Source: Chthonomonas sp. UBA2387 (GTDB lineage: Bacteria > Armatimonadota > Fimbriimonadia > Fimbriimonadales > Fimbriimonadaceae). From it: a DNA stretch of 64,000 nt. Positions 32,178-42,051 of the stretch are shown piece by piece (position 1 is the stretch's first letter; every line of letters begins with the position of its first letter). A program made the translations under genes and the position numbers. The stretch spans positions 1 through 64,000 of the forward strand of contig DDSP01000032.1 in the NCBI GenBank assembly GCA_002343445.1. The letters are read 5' to 3'. The notes beneath the pieces are model-generated. The model was not told the DNA's origin, made no database searches, and worked only from the letters and a program-made list of their open reading frames with translations.

Positions 32178-34514
32178 ATGCACGCGTTGCAGGTGCTGGA
32201 ATATTCCGCCATCCTTGAACGGCTCGCCCAGAGTTGCGAGACCGCAATGGGTGCCGACGCCGCCCTGCTCGTCCTGCCCGACTTCGAGCCCCACGAGGTT
32301 TGGCGGGGCCTCGACGAGACCGACCAAGCGGCCCAGCTAGTGGATCGCTTCCCGCCCCCCTCGCTGCACGGCGTCCGCGACCTGCGCGAAGCCATGCGCC
32401 GCGCGCGCAAAGGTGGCGACCTCGGCGGCATCGAGCTGTTCCGCGCAGGCATGGCGCTTCGCTGCATGGGCGAGTTTGCGCGCTACATCGAGGGCAAGAA
32501 GGACGTCGCGCCCTCCCTTTGGGAGATGGCACTCGGCATTCCGTCGCTGCCCGCTCTGGAGCGCAAGTTGACCTCGAGCCTGGATGCCGATGGCGAGGTG
32601 CTGGACTCCGCTAGCCCGCTGCTTTCGGACCTGCGGCGGCGCAAACTCGCCGCGGCGTCGCGCATCGTCGAACGCATCCAGAGCTACGTTTCGAAGCACC
32701 GGGACCTGCTCTCCGACCCGCTTTACACCGTCCGTGACGGGCGGTACGTCATTCCGCTCAAATCGGAAAACCGTGGCAAAGTGCCGGGCATCGTCCACGA
32801 CACCAGCTCGTCGGGCCAAACGCTGTTCGTCGAGCCGCAGCCCGTGGTGGAATTGGGCAACGCATTGCGCGAAGCCGAAGCCGCCGAGCGGGAAGAGGTG
32901 CGGCGCATCTTGCTGGCGCTCTCGCGGGAGGTAGGCCAGCACGCCGAGGAGATCGCCTACGGCATCGGGCGCATTGGGGAGTTGGACTTGCGGTTCGCCA
33001 AAGCACGCCTGGGGCACCAGATGGGCGGCACGATGCCGGAGCGAGCGAGCGGCTCGTGGATCGAGATCGAAGGCGGGCGACACCCCATGCTCCGCAAGGA
33101 AGAGGCCGTCCCGCTCGACATCCACGTCGGCCGCGACCGTCCCTGTCTGCTCATCACGGGCCCGAACACGGGTGGCAAGACGGTCTCGATCAAGACGGTC
33201 GGGCTGTTCGTGCTGATGGCGCAATCGGGCATGATGGTCCCCGCAAGGCATGTTCGGCTCGGACCGTTCAGCCAGGTTTGGGCCGACATCGGCGACGAGC
33301 AGAGTCTGGCTCAATCGCTCAGCACGTTCAGCGCCCACCTCAAGAACATCGCCCAAGCGATCAAGGAGTTGAAGCCTGGCGCGTTGGTCCTTCTGGACGA
33401 GATCGGTGCGGGAACCGACCCCGCCGAGGGGGCCGCACTCGCCAAAGCCATCCTCTCGCACCTGCGGGACCACGGGGCGCGCGTGCTGGCCAGCACCCAC
33501 TACGGCGAGCTCAAGGCGTTCGCCTACGAGGCTGAAGGGTTCGCCAACGCCTCGATGGAATTCGACGTGAAGACGCTGCGCCCGACGTATCGCTTGCTGA
33601 TGGGCTCGCCCGGCGCCAGCCACGCGTTGCGCATCGCCGAGCGGTACGGCATCCCCAAGAGCGTGGTGGACGCCGCACACGAAGGGCTGGGCACCACGCA
33701 GCAGGAAGTCTCGCGGATGCTGGAAGAGCTGGAGACCGCCCAGCGTCAGGCTCGCCGAGCCCAAGGCGAAGCCGACCGGCTAGCCGCACGCCTACGCGAT
33801 TTGGAGTCGAGCGCCGAGAGCAAGCTCGACGAAGCGAAGGAAGCCAAGCGAAAGGCCAACGAGGCCGCGCGCAACGCGCTTCAGGAGACCCTTCGCGAGC
33901 TTAGGCTAGAGGCCAACCGCATCTTCGACACGCTCAAAGCCGCCGCCGGACCGAAAGCCGCACAGCAGGCTCGCGAGGACTTCAAGGTGCTGCACGCCAT
34001 GGGCGAGGAGGCGTTTGCGGCCTTCGAAGTCGAGGAGCCGACCCGAACCAAGCCCGCCGAACCGGTTGCCCTGACCAAGGGCGATTCCGTCCATATCGAG
34101 GGCTACGGCAAGGTCGGGGTGCTGCTCGAAACACCCTCGGGCAAGACGGCCAGCGTCCAAATCGGACCCCTCAAGATGCAGGTCGCGCTGGACAAACTGA
34201 GGCCGACCCAACCCGCCGACATGCCAAAGACCTCGTCCGCCGCGCGGATGGCGCTCGGGCGTGCGATAGCCTCCTCGACCGAAATCCACCTGCGGAACAT
34301 GCGCTACGAGGACGCCCAACTCCAGTTGGACAAGTTCCTCGACGACGCCGTCCTTGGCGGGCTGCAAACGGTCCGCATCGTCCACGGCAAGGGCGAGGGC
34401 ATTCTGCGCAAGATGGCCCACAGCGCACTGAAGCGGCACAAGGGAGTCAAGAGCTTTCGCGAAGCCGACGCCAACGAGGGTGGTCAAGGGGTCACCATCG
34501 CCACGTTGGCGTGA
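32178..34514 (+). CDS. mutS2: MutS2 ATPase/endonuclease
   Basis: This is a 778-residue MutS2 protein. Core and clamp helices (residues 1-300) lead to an ATPase with Walker A GPNTGGKT (about 329) and Walker B LVLLDEIGAGTDPAEG (about 405), then STHYGELK, a coiled coil (about 520-610), a KOW-like region and a C-terminal Smr domain ending IVHGKGEGILRK. Members suppress recombination between diverged DNA and rescue collided ribosomes. The Smr domain reads STEIHLRNMRYEDA, where the usual motif is LDLRG; the Asp is replaced by His and the Gly by Asn, while HGKG is intact. This could lower nuclease activity. Confidence 0.9.
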   Translation: MHALQVLEYSAILERLAQSCETAMGADAALLVLPDFEPHEVWRGLDETDQAAQLVDRFPPPSLHGVRDLREAMRRARKGGDLGGIELFRAGMALRCMGEFARYIEGKKDVAPSLWEMALGIPSLPALERKLTSSLDADGEVLDSASPLLSDLRRRKLAAASRIVERIQSYVSKHRDLLSDPLYTVRDGRYVIPLKSENRGKVPGIVHDTSSSGQTLFVEPQPVVELGNALREAEAAEREEVRRILLALSREVGQHAEEIAYGIGRIGELDLRFAKARLGHQMGGTMPERASGSWIEIEGGRHPMLRKEEAVPLDIHVGRDRPCLLITGPNTGGKTVSIKTVGLFVLMAQSGMMVPARHVRLGPFSQVWADIGDEQSLAQSLSTFSAHLKNIAQAIKELKPGALVLLDEIGAGTDPAEGAALAKAILSHLRDHGARVLASTHYGELKAFAYEAEGFANASMEFDVKTLRPTYRLLMGSPGASHALRIAERYGIPKSVVDAAHEGLGTTQQEVSRMLEELETAQRQARRAQGEADRLAARLRDLESSAESKLDEAKEAKRKANEAARNALQETLRELRLEANRIFDTLKAAAGPKAAQQAREDFKVLHAMGEEAFAAFEVEEPTRTKPAEPVALTKGDSVHIEGYGKVGVLLETPSGKTASVQIGPLKMQVALDKLRPTQPADMPKTSSAARMALGRAIASSTEIHLRNMRYEDAQLQLDKFLDDAVLGGLQTVRIVHGKGEGILRKMAHSALKRHKGVKSFREADANEGGQGVTIATLA

Positions 34515-34522
34515 CGTGGGTC

Positions 34523-34528
34523 CATAAT
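34523..34528 (+). promoter_or_regulatory. -10 box of a leaderless promoter
   Basis: CATAAT lies six bases before ATG 34535. It rejects the in-frame ATG at 34511, which would be upstream of the transcription start. Confidence 0.5.
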
Positions 34529-34534
34529 CCGGTC

Positions 34535-35128
34535 ATGTTCGTCCTCGACCCGGGTTGGACCAGCGCACTCCCCGACGACTTGCCGCCGATGCCCAGCCTT
34601 GTCTCGCGCGAAGCGTGGCAGGCTAAGCCGGGCAATGCCGCACTGATGAAGCGGCACCGCATCCGGAGCATCACGTTGCACCACACGGGCACGGCCCAAC
34701 GACCCGACCTTTCGCTGGAGCGCAAGCTGTTCAACCTGCAGTTGTTCTCGCAACGCGAGGACCAACTGGCCGGTGGCCGCACCAAACCCGCCTGGGGCGA
34801 CGTTCCGTACCACTTCTACATCTCGACCGATGGGCGGATCGGCGTTGGCCGCGAACTCGAGTACGCGGGCGACACCAACACGTCTTACGACCCCACCGGC
34901 CATGCGCTCATCGTCGTGGAAGGGATGCTCGATAGCGAGACGTTCTATCCCGCCCAACAGGCTTCACTCAGGCGTCTCGTGTTGGCATTGGCCGCGCGTT
35001 ATCGGGTGCCCGGCAACCGCCTTGGGGGCCATAAAGATTTCGCCCAAACCGACTGCCCGGGCCAGAAGATCATGGACGAATTGCCGTGGTTGCGCCGGGC
35101 GGTTCGAGACATGTCCGACCGGAGTTGA
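34535..35128 (+). CDS. N-acetylmuramoyl-L-alanine amidase (PGRP/Amidase_2 fold)
   Basis: This is a 197-residue zinc amidase that would cleave the bond between MurNAc and the stem peptide. Zinc ligands are visible as the first His in ITLHHTGT (about residue 50), the His of GGHKDFAQTDCPG (about 167) and the Cys eight residues on. The catalytic Tyr is in VPYHFYIS (about 92). A short SREAWQAKP lead-in is typical of peptidoglycan recognition proteins. There is no signal peptide from this start, so it may act in recycling or be exported by another route. Confidence 0.85.
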   Translation: MFVLDPGWTSALPDDLPPMPSLVSREAWQAKPGNAALMKRHRIRSITLHHTGTAQRPDLSLERKLFNLQLFSQREDQLAGGRTKPAWGDVPYHFYISTDGRIGVGRELEYAGDTNTSYDPTGHALIVVEGMLDSETFYPAQQASLRRLVLALAARYRVPGNRLGGHKDFAQTDCPGQKIMDELPWLRRAVRDMSDRS

Positions 35129-35133
35129 CCGGT

Positions 35134-36387
35134 TCAGGGCGTGCTCGGCGAAATCTTCGCATAGTGCGTGAAGCTCACCTCGCGCGAGCCCATCAGGGCG
35201 CTGAAACGCAGGGGGAACACTCCCTGAACGTCGTCGCGCACTTCCGCCTCGATCACGCGTCGCACTGAACCACGGGTGGCCACGATCAGGAACCGCTGGT
35301 CGTGGCCGGCGACCAGTTTCCAGCCGCTCGGGGCGTCCATCTTGAGCACGCCGTCCAGCCGGTTCCGGGTGTTCGAAACGAGGTACACGCTGAACTTCAA
35401 CACGCGCTGGCCCTGCTTGGTGCGCTCGTCGCGGACGAGATTCAGTTCGATGGTGACGGGCGTCGTGACCTCGAAGCTCGTCCGGACCACGATCGGCCCC
35501 TTGGGGGTCTGGATCGTGCCGCGCATGATGCGCCAACCGAGCAAGGCCGAGTCGGCGATCCGGGTCTTGTAATCCACAAACGCGCGGCCCTTGCGATCGA
35601 ACTTGGGGAACGGGACGGCCGTCATCAGGCTCTCCTTTTCAAGTAGCCCCTCGGTTCGCATCTCGATCCGCTCCAACCCGAGTTCATCGTTGCCCTCGAA
35701 CGTGAGCCGGACCGGAATGTCCTCGCCGGGAACGACCTTGCGGAACCCAAGTTCGGGCTTCCACACCAAGCCTTCCGGAAGGTTGGTTCCCAAGTTGGTC
35801 ACCAAGTTGACGGGTCCGGTCCAGCGTGGCAGGTAAGGGGCCAACGTCTGAGGGTCTCCGCCGAACGCATCCAGCCGAACGCCAACGGCGTTGCCCTCTC
35901 CTTCGGGAACCAGTTTGTCGCCCACCTCGTGCAACGTCAGTTCGATCGTCCAGGTGGTGTCGTCGGCTGATACGCCGTACTGAGCCGTCTTGGCGTAGGC
36001 GTCCGCCGGGAGCCAAGCGGGGCCCTCGCGCCGTGCCGCATCGAGGCGTCGCGACGTGACGACGGGGTCGCCGGAGTTCCACTCAACCACGATTTCCAGG
36101 TTGTCCGCACCATTGAGCCAGCCATCCCCTGCCAGATCCAGCGAGGCGACGAACTTCTTGTCCAAGGGGAGTTTCGCCGCTATGTGGAGTTGCTTGGGCT
36201 GCCATTGGAACCAACCTTCGACGCCAGAACCTGCACCGATCGGCTGCCACTCCTCGTTTGCGATCCGACCATCCAGTACCGGAGTCAGCGCCAACCTCAG
36301 GGGTTGCTCGATGGGCAGGGGCGCAGCAAAGGGCGCGTCCTGCACCGACAGCAAACAACCGACCAGCAAGAGAGAATTGGAAAGCAT
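35134..36387 (-). CDS. exported CBM9-like beta-sandwich protein
   Basis: This is a 417-residue protein with a signal peptide (LLLVGCLLSVQDAPFAAP). The first ~190 residues (PVLDGRIANEEWQPI, WNSGDPVVTSRRLDAARREG, TWTIELTLHEVGD) resemble carbohydrate-binding module family 9-like domains, found in outer-surface and xylan-related proteins. The C-terminal half is beta-rich, with no family I recognise. It follows the GH2 gene on the same strand, 54 bases after that gene's stop, so a shared role in glycan use is plausible. The start at 36387 is preferred over 36414 because the latter adds polar residues before the signal. Confidence 0.6.
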   Translation of the reverse strand: MLSNSLLLVGCLLSVQDAPFAAPLPIEQPLRLALTPVLDGRIANEEWQPIGAGSGVEGWFQWQPKQLHIAAKLPLDKKFVASLDLAGDGWLNGADNLEIVVEWNSGDPVVTSRRLDAARREGPAWLPADAYAKTAQYGVSADDTTWTIELTLHEVGDKLVPEGEGNAVGVRLDAFGGDPQTLAPYLPRWTGPVNLVTNLGTNLPEGLVWKPELGFRKVVPGEDIPVRLTFEGNDELGLERIEMRTEGLLEKESLMTAVPFPKFDRKGRAFVDYKTRIADSALLGWRIMRGTIQTPKGPIVVRTSFEVTTPVTIELNLVRDERTKQGQRVLKFSVYLVSNTRNRLDGVLKMDAPSGWKLVAGHDQRFLIVATRGSVRRVIEAEVRDDVQGVFPLRFSALMGSREVSFTHYAKISPSTP

Positions 36388-36441
36388 CGTCACACACGAA
36401 CCGGCATGACACACCGGCCCCTATGGGACAGACGTTCCAAG

Positions 36442-39243
36442 CTACCGTTTCGGCGCACTCGTCTGGATCGTCGCGGTGACCCCTTCGAGCCCATCGGCTG
36501 CGGCGCGCACGCGGATGGTCCCGGGCTCGCGACCGGCTCGGACGATCACTTGGGCCAGACCGTTGAACAAGCTCCGCTTGAAGTCGGGCGGCACCGCCGT
36601 TCCGGCCAGCCGAACATCGCCCGTGAGTCCGCCCCAGCCTCCTACGTTTTGGACCACGACCGTCAAGCGATTGACCCCGGGCTTGATCCGGCCCTTCACG
36701 TCGAGGGCGTGGCTGATCTGCCAGTTCGTCGTCTTGCCAATGAGTTCGCCATTGAGATAGAGCCACCCGTTGTCGTTGATCGGCCCGATCTCGAGCAGCG
36801 TCATGTCCGGGGCCGCCTCGAAGGAGGCCGCGAACACCGCCACGGTGTTGGGCTGCCGCATTTGGTAGTCCGAGAAGTCGGCCACGTTCCACCCTCTGAC
36901 GTCGTAATCGGCAGCGGTCTCCGGTCGGGCGTCGGGCGAACCCTCGACGACCTTGTACCGCCAGCCCGTCACCGGCCGTTGCGGGGCGACCGAGACCACC
37001 GTGTCCGCTTCGTGGCAACTCGGGTCGCCGTTGCCGACGCCCAGAATCCGCCCCGCACCTTCGATCTCGAAATGGACGAGGTTGGAGGCTGTGGGCACCG
37101 GTCGGCCCGCTGCATCCACGGCACGCACGTTCACCACGGCCGCATCCAAGCCGTCGGCGACGATCAAAGCGTGCTGGACGTCGAGGACGAGCCTCGTCGC
37201 CGGTCCGGTGGTCTCGACCACCGCCGTTTCGACCACGACGCCCTTGCGATAGCCTTTCGCCTCGAGCTTGCCGGGTGCGTAAGGCACCGACCATTCGGCG
37301 TGGCCGCCTTGCTCCACCTCTCGTATGCCTTGGCTGACCCCGTTCAGGAACAGCTCGACGCTCTCATGGTTCGTGAACGCCCACACTTCTATCGTCTCGC
37401 CTTCGCGTCCCGTCCAGTTCCAGTGCGGGAAGACGTGAAGGACCGGCTCGCTCGTCCACCACGCTCGATAGTAGTGCGTGACGTCCTTGGCGAAACCGCA
37501 GGTGTCGAGGATTCCGAAGTGGCTGTTGATGTTCGGCCACGCGTAGGGGGTCGGTTCGCCGCGATAGTCGAGTCCCGTCCAAACGAAGCCCCCGGCGAAC
37601 CAGGGTCGTTCCAACGTGATGCGCCACCACTCTTCCGCCGATTCGCCCCAATCCACGCCACGGTGATCGTACGCCTTCTTGTAGCCCCTGTCCGGGTCGT
37701 CTTGGTAGATGCCTCTTGTGGTGACCGTGCTGCCGACCTCGCTGCCGTGGATGGGCTGCTTGGGCCGAGCGGCGCGGTAGGCGTCGAGGTCGCCTAGATT
37801 GTAGTTGAACCCGCGAATGTCCACCACGGCATTGATGCCCTTGAGTTCGCCGCCGTTGTTGGCACCAAACGTCACGGGCCGCGAGGGGTCGAGCCGGCGG
37901 ACCTCGTCCATCATGCTCTTGGCGATCCGCTCGGATTCAGGAGAGCCCTGCGTGCCCCACTCCTCGTTGCCGATGGACCAGAAGATCACGCTGGGGTGGT
38001 TTCGGTCGCGCCGGACCAAGCGCCGCAACTGCGACATGGCTTCGGGCCCCGAGCCGAACATCCTGACCTCGTCCATCACGAGCATCCCCAACCGATCGCA
38101 AGCATCGAGCAGTTCAGGCGTCGGCGGGTTGTGGCTCGTTCGGTAGAAGTTGCATCCAAACTTCTTCAACTGTTCGACTCGATAGGCGTTGACGCGATCC
38201 GGGATCGCCACCCCGACGCCCGCATGGTCTTGGTGGTTGCAGGTGCCCTGAATCCGTAAGGGCATGTCGTTGAGAAAGAAGCCTAGGTCCGGGTCGAACC
38301 GGAACGTGCGGAAGCCGATCGCGTGCTCGACACGGTCGGTGCCGATCTCGGCAACGGCCGTGTACAGCGTCGGCGATTCGAGCGACCACCGCTTGGGAGA
38401 AGGCACTTCGACCAGGGTTCGTGCCTCCACCGTCGCGTGAGGCGGCACGCTGACCGAAACGGGTTCGGACGTGGCCACGACGATCCCGGCAGGGTCTCGG
38501 ACGAAAGCGCGGAACGTCGTCTCGGCCGGGGTGTCGCCATCGTTGCGGACTTCGGACACCACTTCGACGCGCCCGTGTTCGGCGACCGACGCCAAGAAGG
38601 ACGTGCCCTCCTCGACCAAGTGGACGGGCTCGGAACGCGTGAGCCAAACGTGGCGGTAGATGCCGGCGCCTTCGTAGAACCAGCCTTCCATGGCACTGGC
38701 ATCCACGCGCACAGCGACCACGTTCTCGGTTCCGAACTTGATCATATCCGTCAAGTCGAACGTAGCCCCGCAGTAGCCGCTTTCGTTCCGACCCACGTAG
38801 TGCCCGTTCACAAAGACCATCGCGTCGCGAAAGATGCCGTCGAACGTGATGCGGAATCGCTTGCCCACGTCCTCCGCCGGCACGCCGAAACGCTTGCGAT
38901 ACCACCCCACGCTGGTCGCCGGAAAGTCGCGACCCACGGGCTTGTAACCGTGCATCATGTCGGCCTTTGGCTCGAACGGCAACTCGATGGCCCAATCGTG
39001 GGGGAGATCAACCTTGCGCCAAGCCCGGTCGTTGAAGCCCAGTCCAATCGGTCCGGCGTTGGTTCCCGCCTTCGCGAACGCACTGAACGAGCCCGATGCG
39101 AAGCCGAAGTCGAGCTTGGAGTCGCTCGCGTGGCCCAGTGCAAAGCTCCAATCCAGATCGAAGTTGATGCGCTCGGAATGGGACGGGGCGGGCGAAAGGG
39201 CCAACGAGGCCGAGAGGAGCAGGCTGGGTGCCATGACCTTCAT
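36442..39243 (-). CDS. exported glycoside hydrolase family 2 (beta-galactosidase-like)
   Basis: This is a 933-residue secreted GH2 enzyme. It has a signal peptide (SLLLSASLALSPAPSHS), a sugar-binding jelly roll (WRKVDLPHDWAIELPF, SVGWYRKRF), an Ig-like domain and a TIM barrel. The barrel has FYRTSHNPPTPELLDACDRLG, the acid/base Glu in FWSIGNEEWG (about residue 425) and the nucleophile Glu in PIHGSEVGST (about 500). DUF4982-like and further beta domains follow. Members include beta-galactosidases, beta-mannosidases and beta-glucuronidases; sequence alone points to the beta-galactosidase side. It is divergent from fabD and probably co-transcribed with the CBM9-like gene. Confidence 0.87.
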   Translation of the reverse strand: MKVMAPSLLLSASLALSPAPSHSERINFDLDWSFALGHASDSKLDFGFASGSFSAFAKAGTNAGPIGLGFNDRAWRKVDLPHDWAIELPFEPKADMMHGYKPVGRDFPATSVGWYRKRFGVPAEDVGKRFRITFDGIFRDAMVFVNGHYVGRNESGYCGATFDLTDMIKFGTENVVAVRVDASAMEGWFYEGAGIYRHVWLTRSEPVHLVEEGTSFLASVAEHGRVEVVSEVRNDGDTPAETTFRAFVRDPAGIVVATSEPVSVSVPPHATVEARTLVEVPSPKRWSLESPTLYTAVAEIGTDRVEHAIGFRTFRFDPDLGFFLNDMPLRIQGTCNHQDHAGVGVAIPDRVNAYRVEQLKKFGCNFYRTSHNPPTPELLDACDRLGMLVMDEVRMFGSGPEAMSQLRRLVRRDRNHPSVIFWSIGNEEWGTQGSPESERIAKSMMDEVRRLDPSRPVTFGANNGGELKGINAVVDIRGFNYNLGDLDAYRAARPKQPIHGSEVGSTVTTRGIYQDDPDRGYKKAYDHRGVDWGESAEEWWRITLERPWFAGGFVWTGLDYRGEPTPYAWPNINSHFGILDTCGFAKDVTHYYRAWWTSEPVLHVFPHWNWTGREGETIEVWAFTNHESVELFLNGVSQGIREVEQGGHAEWSVPYAPGKLEAKGYRKGVVVETAVVETTGPATRLVLDVQHALIVADGLDAAVVNVRAVDAAGRPVPTASNLVHFEIEGAGRILGVGNGDPSCHEADTVVSVAPQRPVTGWRYKVVEGSPDARPETAADYDVRGWNVADFSDYQMRQPNTVAVFAASFEAAPDMTLLEIGPINDNGWLYLNGELIGKTTNWQISHALDVKGRIKPGVNRLTVVVQNVGGWGGLTGDVRLAGTAVPPDFKRSLFNGLAQVIVRAGREPGTIRVRAAADGLEGVTATIQTSAPKR

Positions 39244-39286
39244 CTTGTCACGGGCGCGCGCGTGTCTGCCGGACGGGTGGGACTGG

Positions 39287-39292
39287 TACAGT
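39287..39292 (+). promoter_or_regulatory. -10 box of the leaderless fabD-tmk promoter
   Basis: TACAGT is seven bases before ATG 39300, with no room for a ribosome site. Confidence 0.6.
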
Positions 39293-39299
39293 CGTTACC

Positions 39300-40220
39300 A
39301 TGTTCGCCGCAGTCTTTCCGGGCCAAGGCTCGCAGAAGCCGGGCATGGGGCAAGACCTTCTCGACCTGCCTGCCGCCCGACGCGTTTTTGAGACCGTCAG
39401 CGAGGCCGTCGGCCGCGATATCTCCGCGCTCTGCGCTCAGGCCGACGAGGAGGAACTCCGCCAGACGCAGAACGCGCAGATCGCCCTGTTTGCTTGCGGA
39501 GTCGCCGCCTATCACGCTTTTCGCGAATCCGGTGGTGTCGAGCCTGCGGTATGCGCGGGGCATAGCGTGGGCGAGTATGCCGCGCTTGTGGCCGCGGGAG
39601 TCCTCGATTTGGCCGACGGCGCCCGCCTCGTGCAGCGCCGAGGACAGCTCATGGCCGAACTCGGCGACCAACGCCCCGGTGCGATGGCCGCGATCGTGGG
39701 CTTGGAACGCGCCGCCGTCGAGGAGGTTTGCCGTTCCGCATCGGGACCCGGCGTCGTTGTCATCGCGAACGACAACTGCCCAGGCCAGTTGGTCGTCAGC
39801 GGCGACCGTGATGCCGTGGAGAAGGCCAAGGAGGGTGCAGGCGCAGCGGGAGCGCGGATGGTGGTCGCTCTCAACGTGAGCGGCGCGTTCCACAGCCCGC
39901 TGATGGTGGATGCGGCACGCGCGATGGGCGAGGTGCTTCACAGCACGGCGTTCGCCTCGGGCTTTTTCCCCGTGATCTCCAACGTCACCGCAGAACCCGT
40001 CGAGGATTGCACTCGATGGCCCCACTTGTTGGAGTCGCAGTTGGAGTCCACGGTGCGCTGGACCGAGAGCATGCAACGCGCCGCGCAAATGGGCGTCACG
40101 CGTCTTCTCGAGTTCGGGAGCGGCAATGTGTTGTGCGGGTTGATGAAACGCATCGAACGCGGCATCGCAGCCCAGCCCGTGTTCGACCGGGAGACGTTGG
40201 TGCAAGCCTTGGGAGCCTAA
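39300..40220 (+). CDS. fabD: malonyl-CoA:ACP transacylase
   Basis: This is a 306-residue enzyme that loads malonate onto acyl carrier protein for fatty acid synthesis. The signatures are FPGQGSQKPGMGQDL at the N-terminus, the nucleophile Ser in AGHSVGEYAAL (about residue 90), QRRGQLM, and the catalytic His in SGAFHSPLM (about 200). Its length is normal for the family. The usual partners (fabH, fabG, acpP) are not adjacent; the next gene, five bases on, is tmk. Confidence 0.95.
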   Translation: MFAAVFPGQGSQKPGMGQDLLDLPAARRVFETVSEAVGRDISALCAQADEEELRQTQNAQIALFACGVAAYHAFRESGGVEPAVCAGHSVGEYAALVAAGVLDLADGARLVQRRGQLMAELGDQRPGAMAAIVGLERAAVEEVCRSASGPGVVVIANDNCPGQLVVSGDRDAVEKAKEGAGAAGARMVVALNVSGAFHSPLMVDAARAMGEVLHSTAFASGFFPVISNVTAEPVEDCTRWPHLLESQLESTVRWTESMQRAAQMGVTRLLEFGSGNVLCGLMKRIERGIAAQPVFDRETLVQALGA

Positions 40221-40224
40221 GCCC

Positions 40225-40827
40225 ATGTTCATCACCTTTGAAGGACCCGAAGGCAGCGGCAAGACGACGCTGATCGGCAAGCTGGCGCAATACCTTCGGG
40301 CGCAAGGGCGCGACGTCGTGGTGACGCGCGAACCCGGCGCGGGCCCTTTCGGCTCGGAGATTCGGCGGCTGTTGCTGGAAAGCGGCGACTTGCCGCCCAC
40401 TTCGGAGTTGTTCCTGTTCCTTGCCGATCGCGCGTGCCACGTGGCCCAGATCGTCCGGCCGGCACTCGAGCGGGGCGCGATCGTTCTATGCGACCGGTAC
40501 ACCGATTCGACCCTCGCTTACCAAGGCTATGGGCGCGGCTTCGATCGCGAGCTGCTGCGCCGATTGAACGCAATGGCGACCAAGGAGTTGGTGCCCACGA
40601 TGACCTTCCTGCTCGACCTTCCTCCCGCCGAAGGCCTGGCCCGCCTCACCCGCAAAGACCGGCTCGACGCCGAGACGATGGACTTCCATGAACGCGTGCG
40701 AGCGGGCTTCTTGACCGAAGCCGATCGCGCGCCGCACCGCTTCGTGATCGTGGATGCCACCCGCTGCGCCGAAGTCGTGTTCGATGAAGTCGCGTTGCGA
40801 TTGGCCCAGTTAGTCGACGAAGACTAG
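40225..40827 (+). CDS. tmk: thymidylate kinase
   Basis: This is a 200-residue enzyme phosphorylating dTMP to dTDP. It has the P-loop FEGPEGSGKTTLIG at the N-terminus, the TREPGAGPFGSEIR motif, and DRYTDSTLAYQGYGRG (the DR[YH] motif, about residue 91). The lid region RKDRLDAETMDFHERV carries the E/R pattern. It is co-transcribed with fabD with a five-base gap. Confidence 0.95.
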   Translation: MFITFEGPEGSGKTTLIGKLAQYLRAQGRDVVVTREPGAGPFGSEIRRLLLESGDLPPTSELFLFLADRACHVAQIVRPALERGAIVLCDRYTDSTLAYQGYGRGFDRELLRRLNAMATKELVPTMTFLLDLPPAEGLARLTRKDRLDAETMDFHERVRAGFLTEADRAPHRFVIVDATRCAEVVFDEVALRLAQLVDED

Positions 40828-40877
40828 GAAGCGGAGGCCACTCATCCGTGACCTCCGCCAAGGACCAGCCGGACGGG

Positions 40878-42050
40878 TCAGCCGCCGCTTACGGCATCGC
40901 CCTGATTGTCTCGGACCACAACGCTGCCACCGGCAAGCATCGTCGAGCCCGTATGGCTCGGCTTTGCCGAGACCTGGAACAATCGGGTTCCGGTGAAGTT
41001 CAGACGACCGAGTCGCTGAATCGCTAGAGTGACCGTTTGCTCGTGCACGTGGTTGTTGAACTCCAGAGTCACAGGCTCGGGCAGCGGCTCGGCACCGCGC
41101 CGAAACACGCCCACCAGAATCCCACCTTGACCCAGGCGTCCTTTGAGCGCCTCGAAACTGAATGCCAGGTCGACACTGCCGACGAACGTGAACGGTGTCT
41201 TGACCGTCACGTTGTAAGTCGCTTCAGCATCGTTTCCGAACGGGACGCCGTCTTCGTCCGCCACGAAGATATCCACGGGGTCGACGATGAGTTCGAAGGC
41301 CCCTCCGGCGGCGACGGTCAGCGTACAAGTGACGACCTCGGTCTCGACACCGTTCGTGCCTTGCACCACGATGGAGTAGACGCCAACGGGCGTTGCCGCC
41401 GTCGTTTGGATGGTCAGGTGACTGACTGTCTCGGTGGGCGTGATCGGGACCGGATTGAGGTCGAACGAGGCGGACATCGTGCTATGGAGGCCACTCAGCA
41501 CGCTCAGCGCGACCGCATCGGACGATCGCTCGGAGTCTTGGTTATCCTCGCGAATGCCGATATCGAAGGTGGCCTCTGCACCGGGCAGAACGGTCGCCTG
41601 TCCACCGCCGCCCATCCTGAACGGGACTTGACCGGTCGCGACGACCAAGGTGGCGTTGCGGCGCAACGTATCCGTCCCGTCGGTAGCCGAGACGGTTAGG
41701 GTGTAGGTGCCGACTGGGGTCCCAGCCGACGTGATGACGGTCAACACGGTGTCGACAGGTTCCTCGCTGAGTTGGACGGGGTTCGGCTCGAAGGAAGCTT
41801 CGGCACCTTCGGGCAGCCCTTGAACCGACATCTCCACCATGTCGTTCGAGCGGTTCTGGAGCCTCGTTCGTGCCAAGTTGAACACGAAGTTGGCTGCCCC
41901 ACCGGGAGCAACCTGCGCCACGCCACCCCCGCCGAGGGCAAAGCCGGCACCACCGCCGGCATCGGGCACGTAAGGCCTGCCCGACCCGCCGCAGCCAGCG
42001 AGAACCAAGGCAACGGCCGATCCGACGATCCAGGCAATCGCGTGTTTCAT
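40878..42050 (-). CDS. lipoprotein with Ig-like repeats
   Basis: This is a 390-residue lipoprotein (signal AWIVGSAVALVLAGCGGSG, Cys about residue 20). Three or four beta-sandwich-type repeats follow, each with G-T-Y-T/S-(L/I) strands such as SAGTPVGTYTLTVSATDG (about 112) and AATPVGVYSIVVQGTNG (about 215). This is the look of bacterial Ig-like (BACON/CARDB-type) domains. A glycine-rich linker (GGGAGFALGGGGVAQV) is repeated once as MGGGGQATVLPG. It lies two bases after the beta-barrel-like gene with a GAGGAAC ribosome site, so the pair is probably one surface assembly. Role unknown. Confidence 0.65.
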   Translation of the reverse strand: MKHAIAWIVGSAVALVLAGCGGSGRPYVPDAGGGAGFALGGGGVAQVAPGGAANFVFNLARTRLQNRSNDMVEMSVQGLPEGAEASFEPNPVQLSEEPVDTVLTVITSAGTPVGTYTLTVSATDGTDTLRRNATLVVATGQVPFRMGGGGQATVLPGAEATFDIGIREDNQDSERSSDAVALSVLSGLHSTMSASFDLNPVPITPTETVSHLTIQTTAATPVGVYSIVVQGTNGVETEVVTCTLTVAAGGAFELIVDPVDIFVADEDGVPFGNDAEATYNVTVKTPFTFVGSVDLAFSFEALKGRLGQGGILVGVFRRGAEPLPEPVTLEFNNHVHEQTVTLAIQRLGRLNFTGTRLFQVSAKPSHTGSTMLAGGSVVVRDNQGDAVSGG

Positions 42051-42051
42051 G

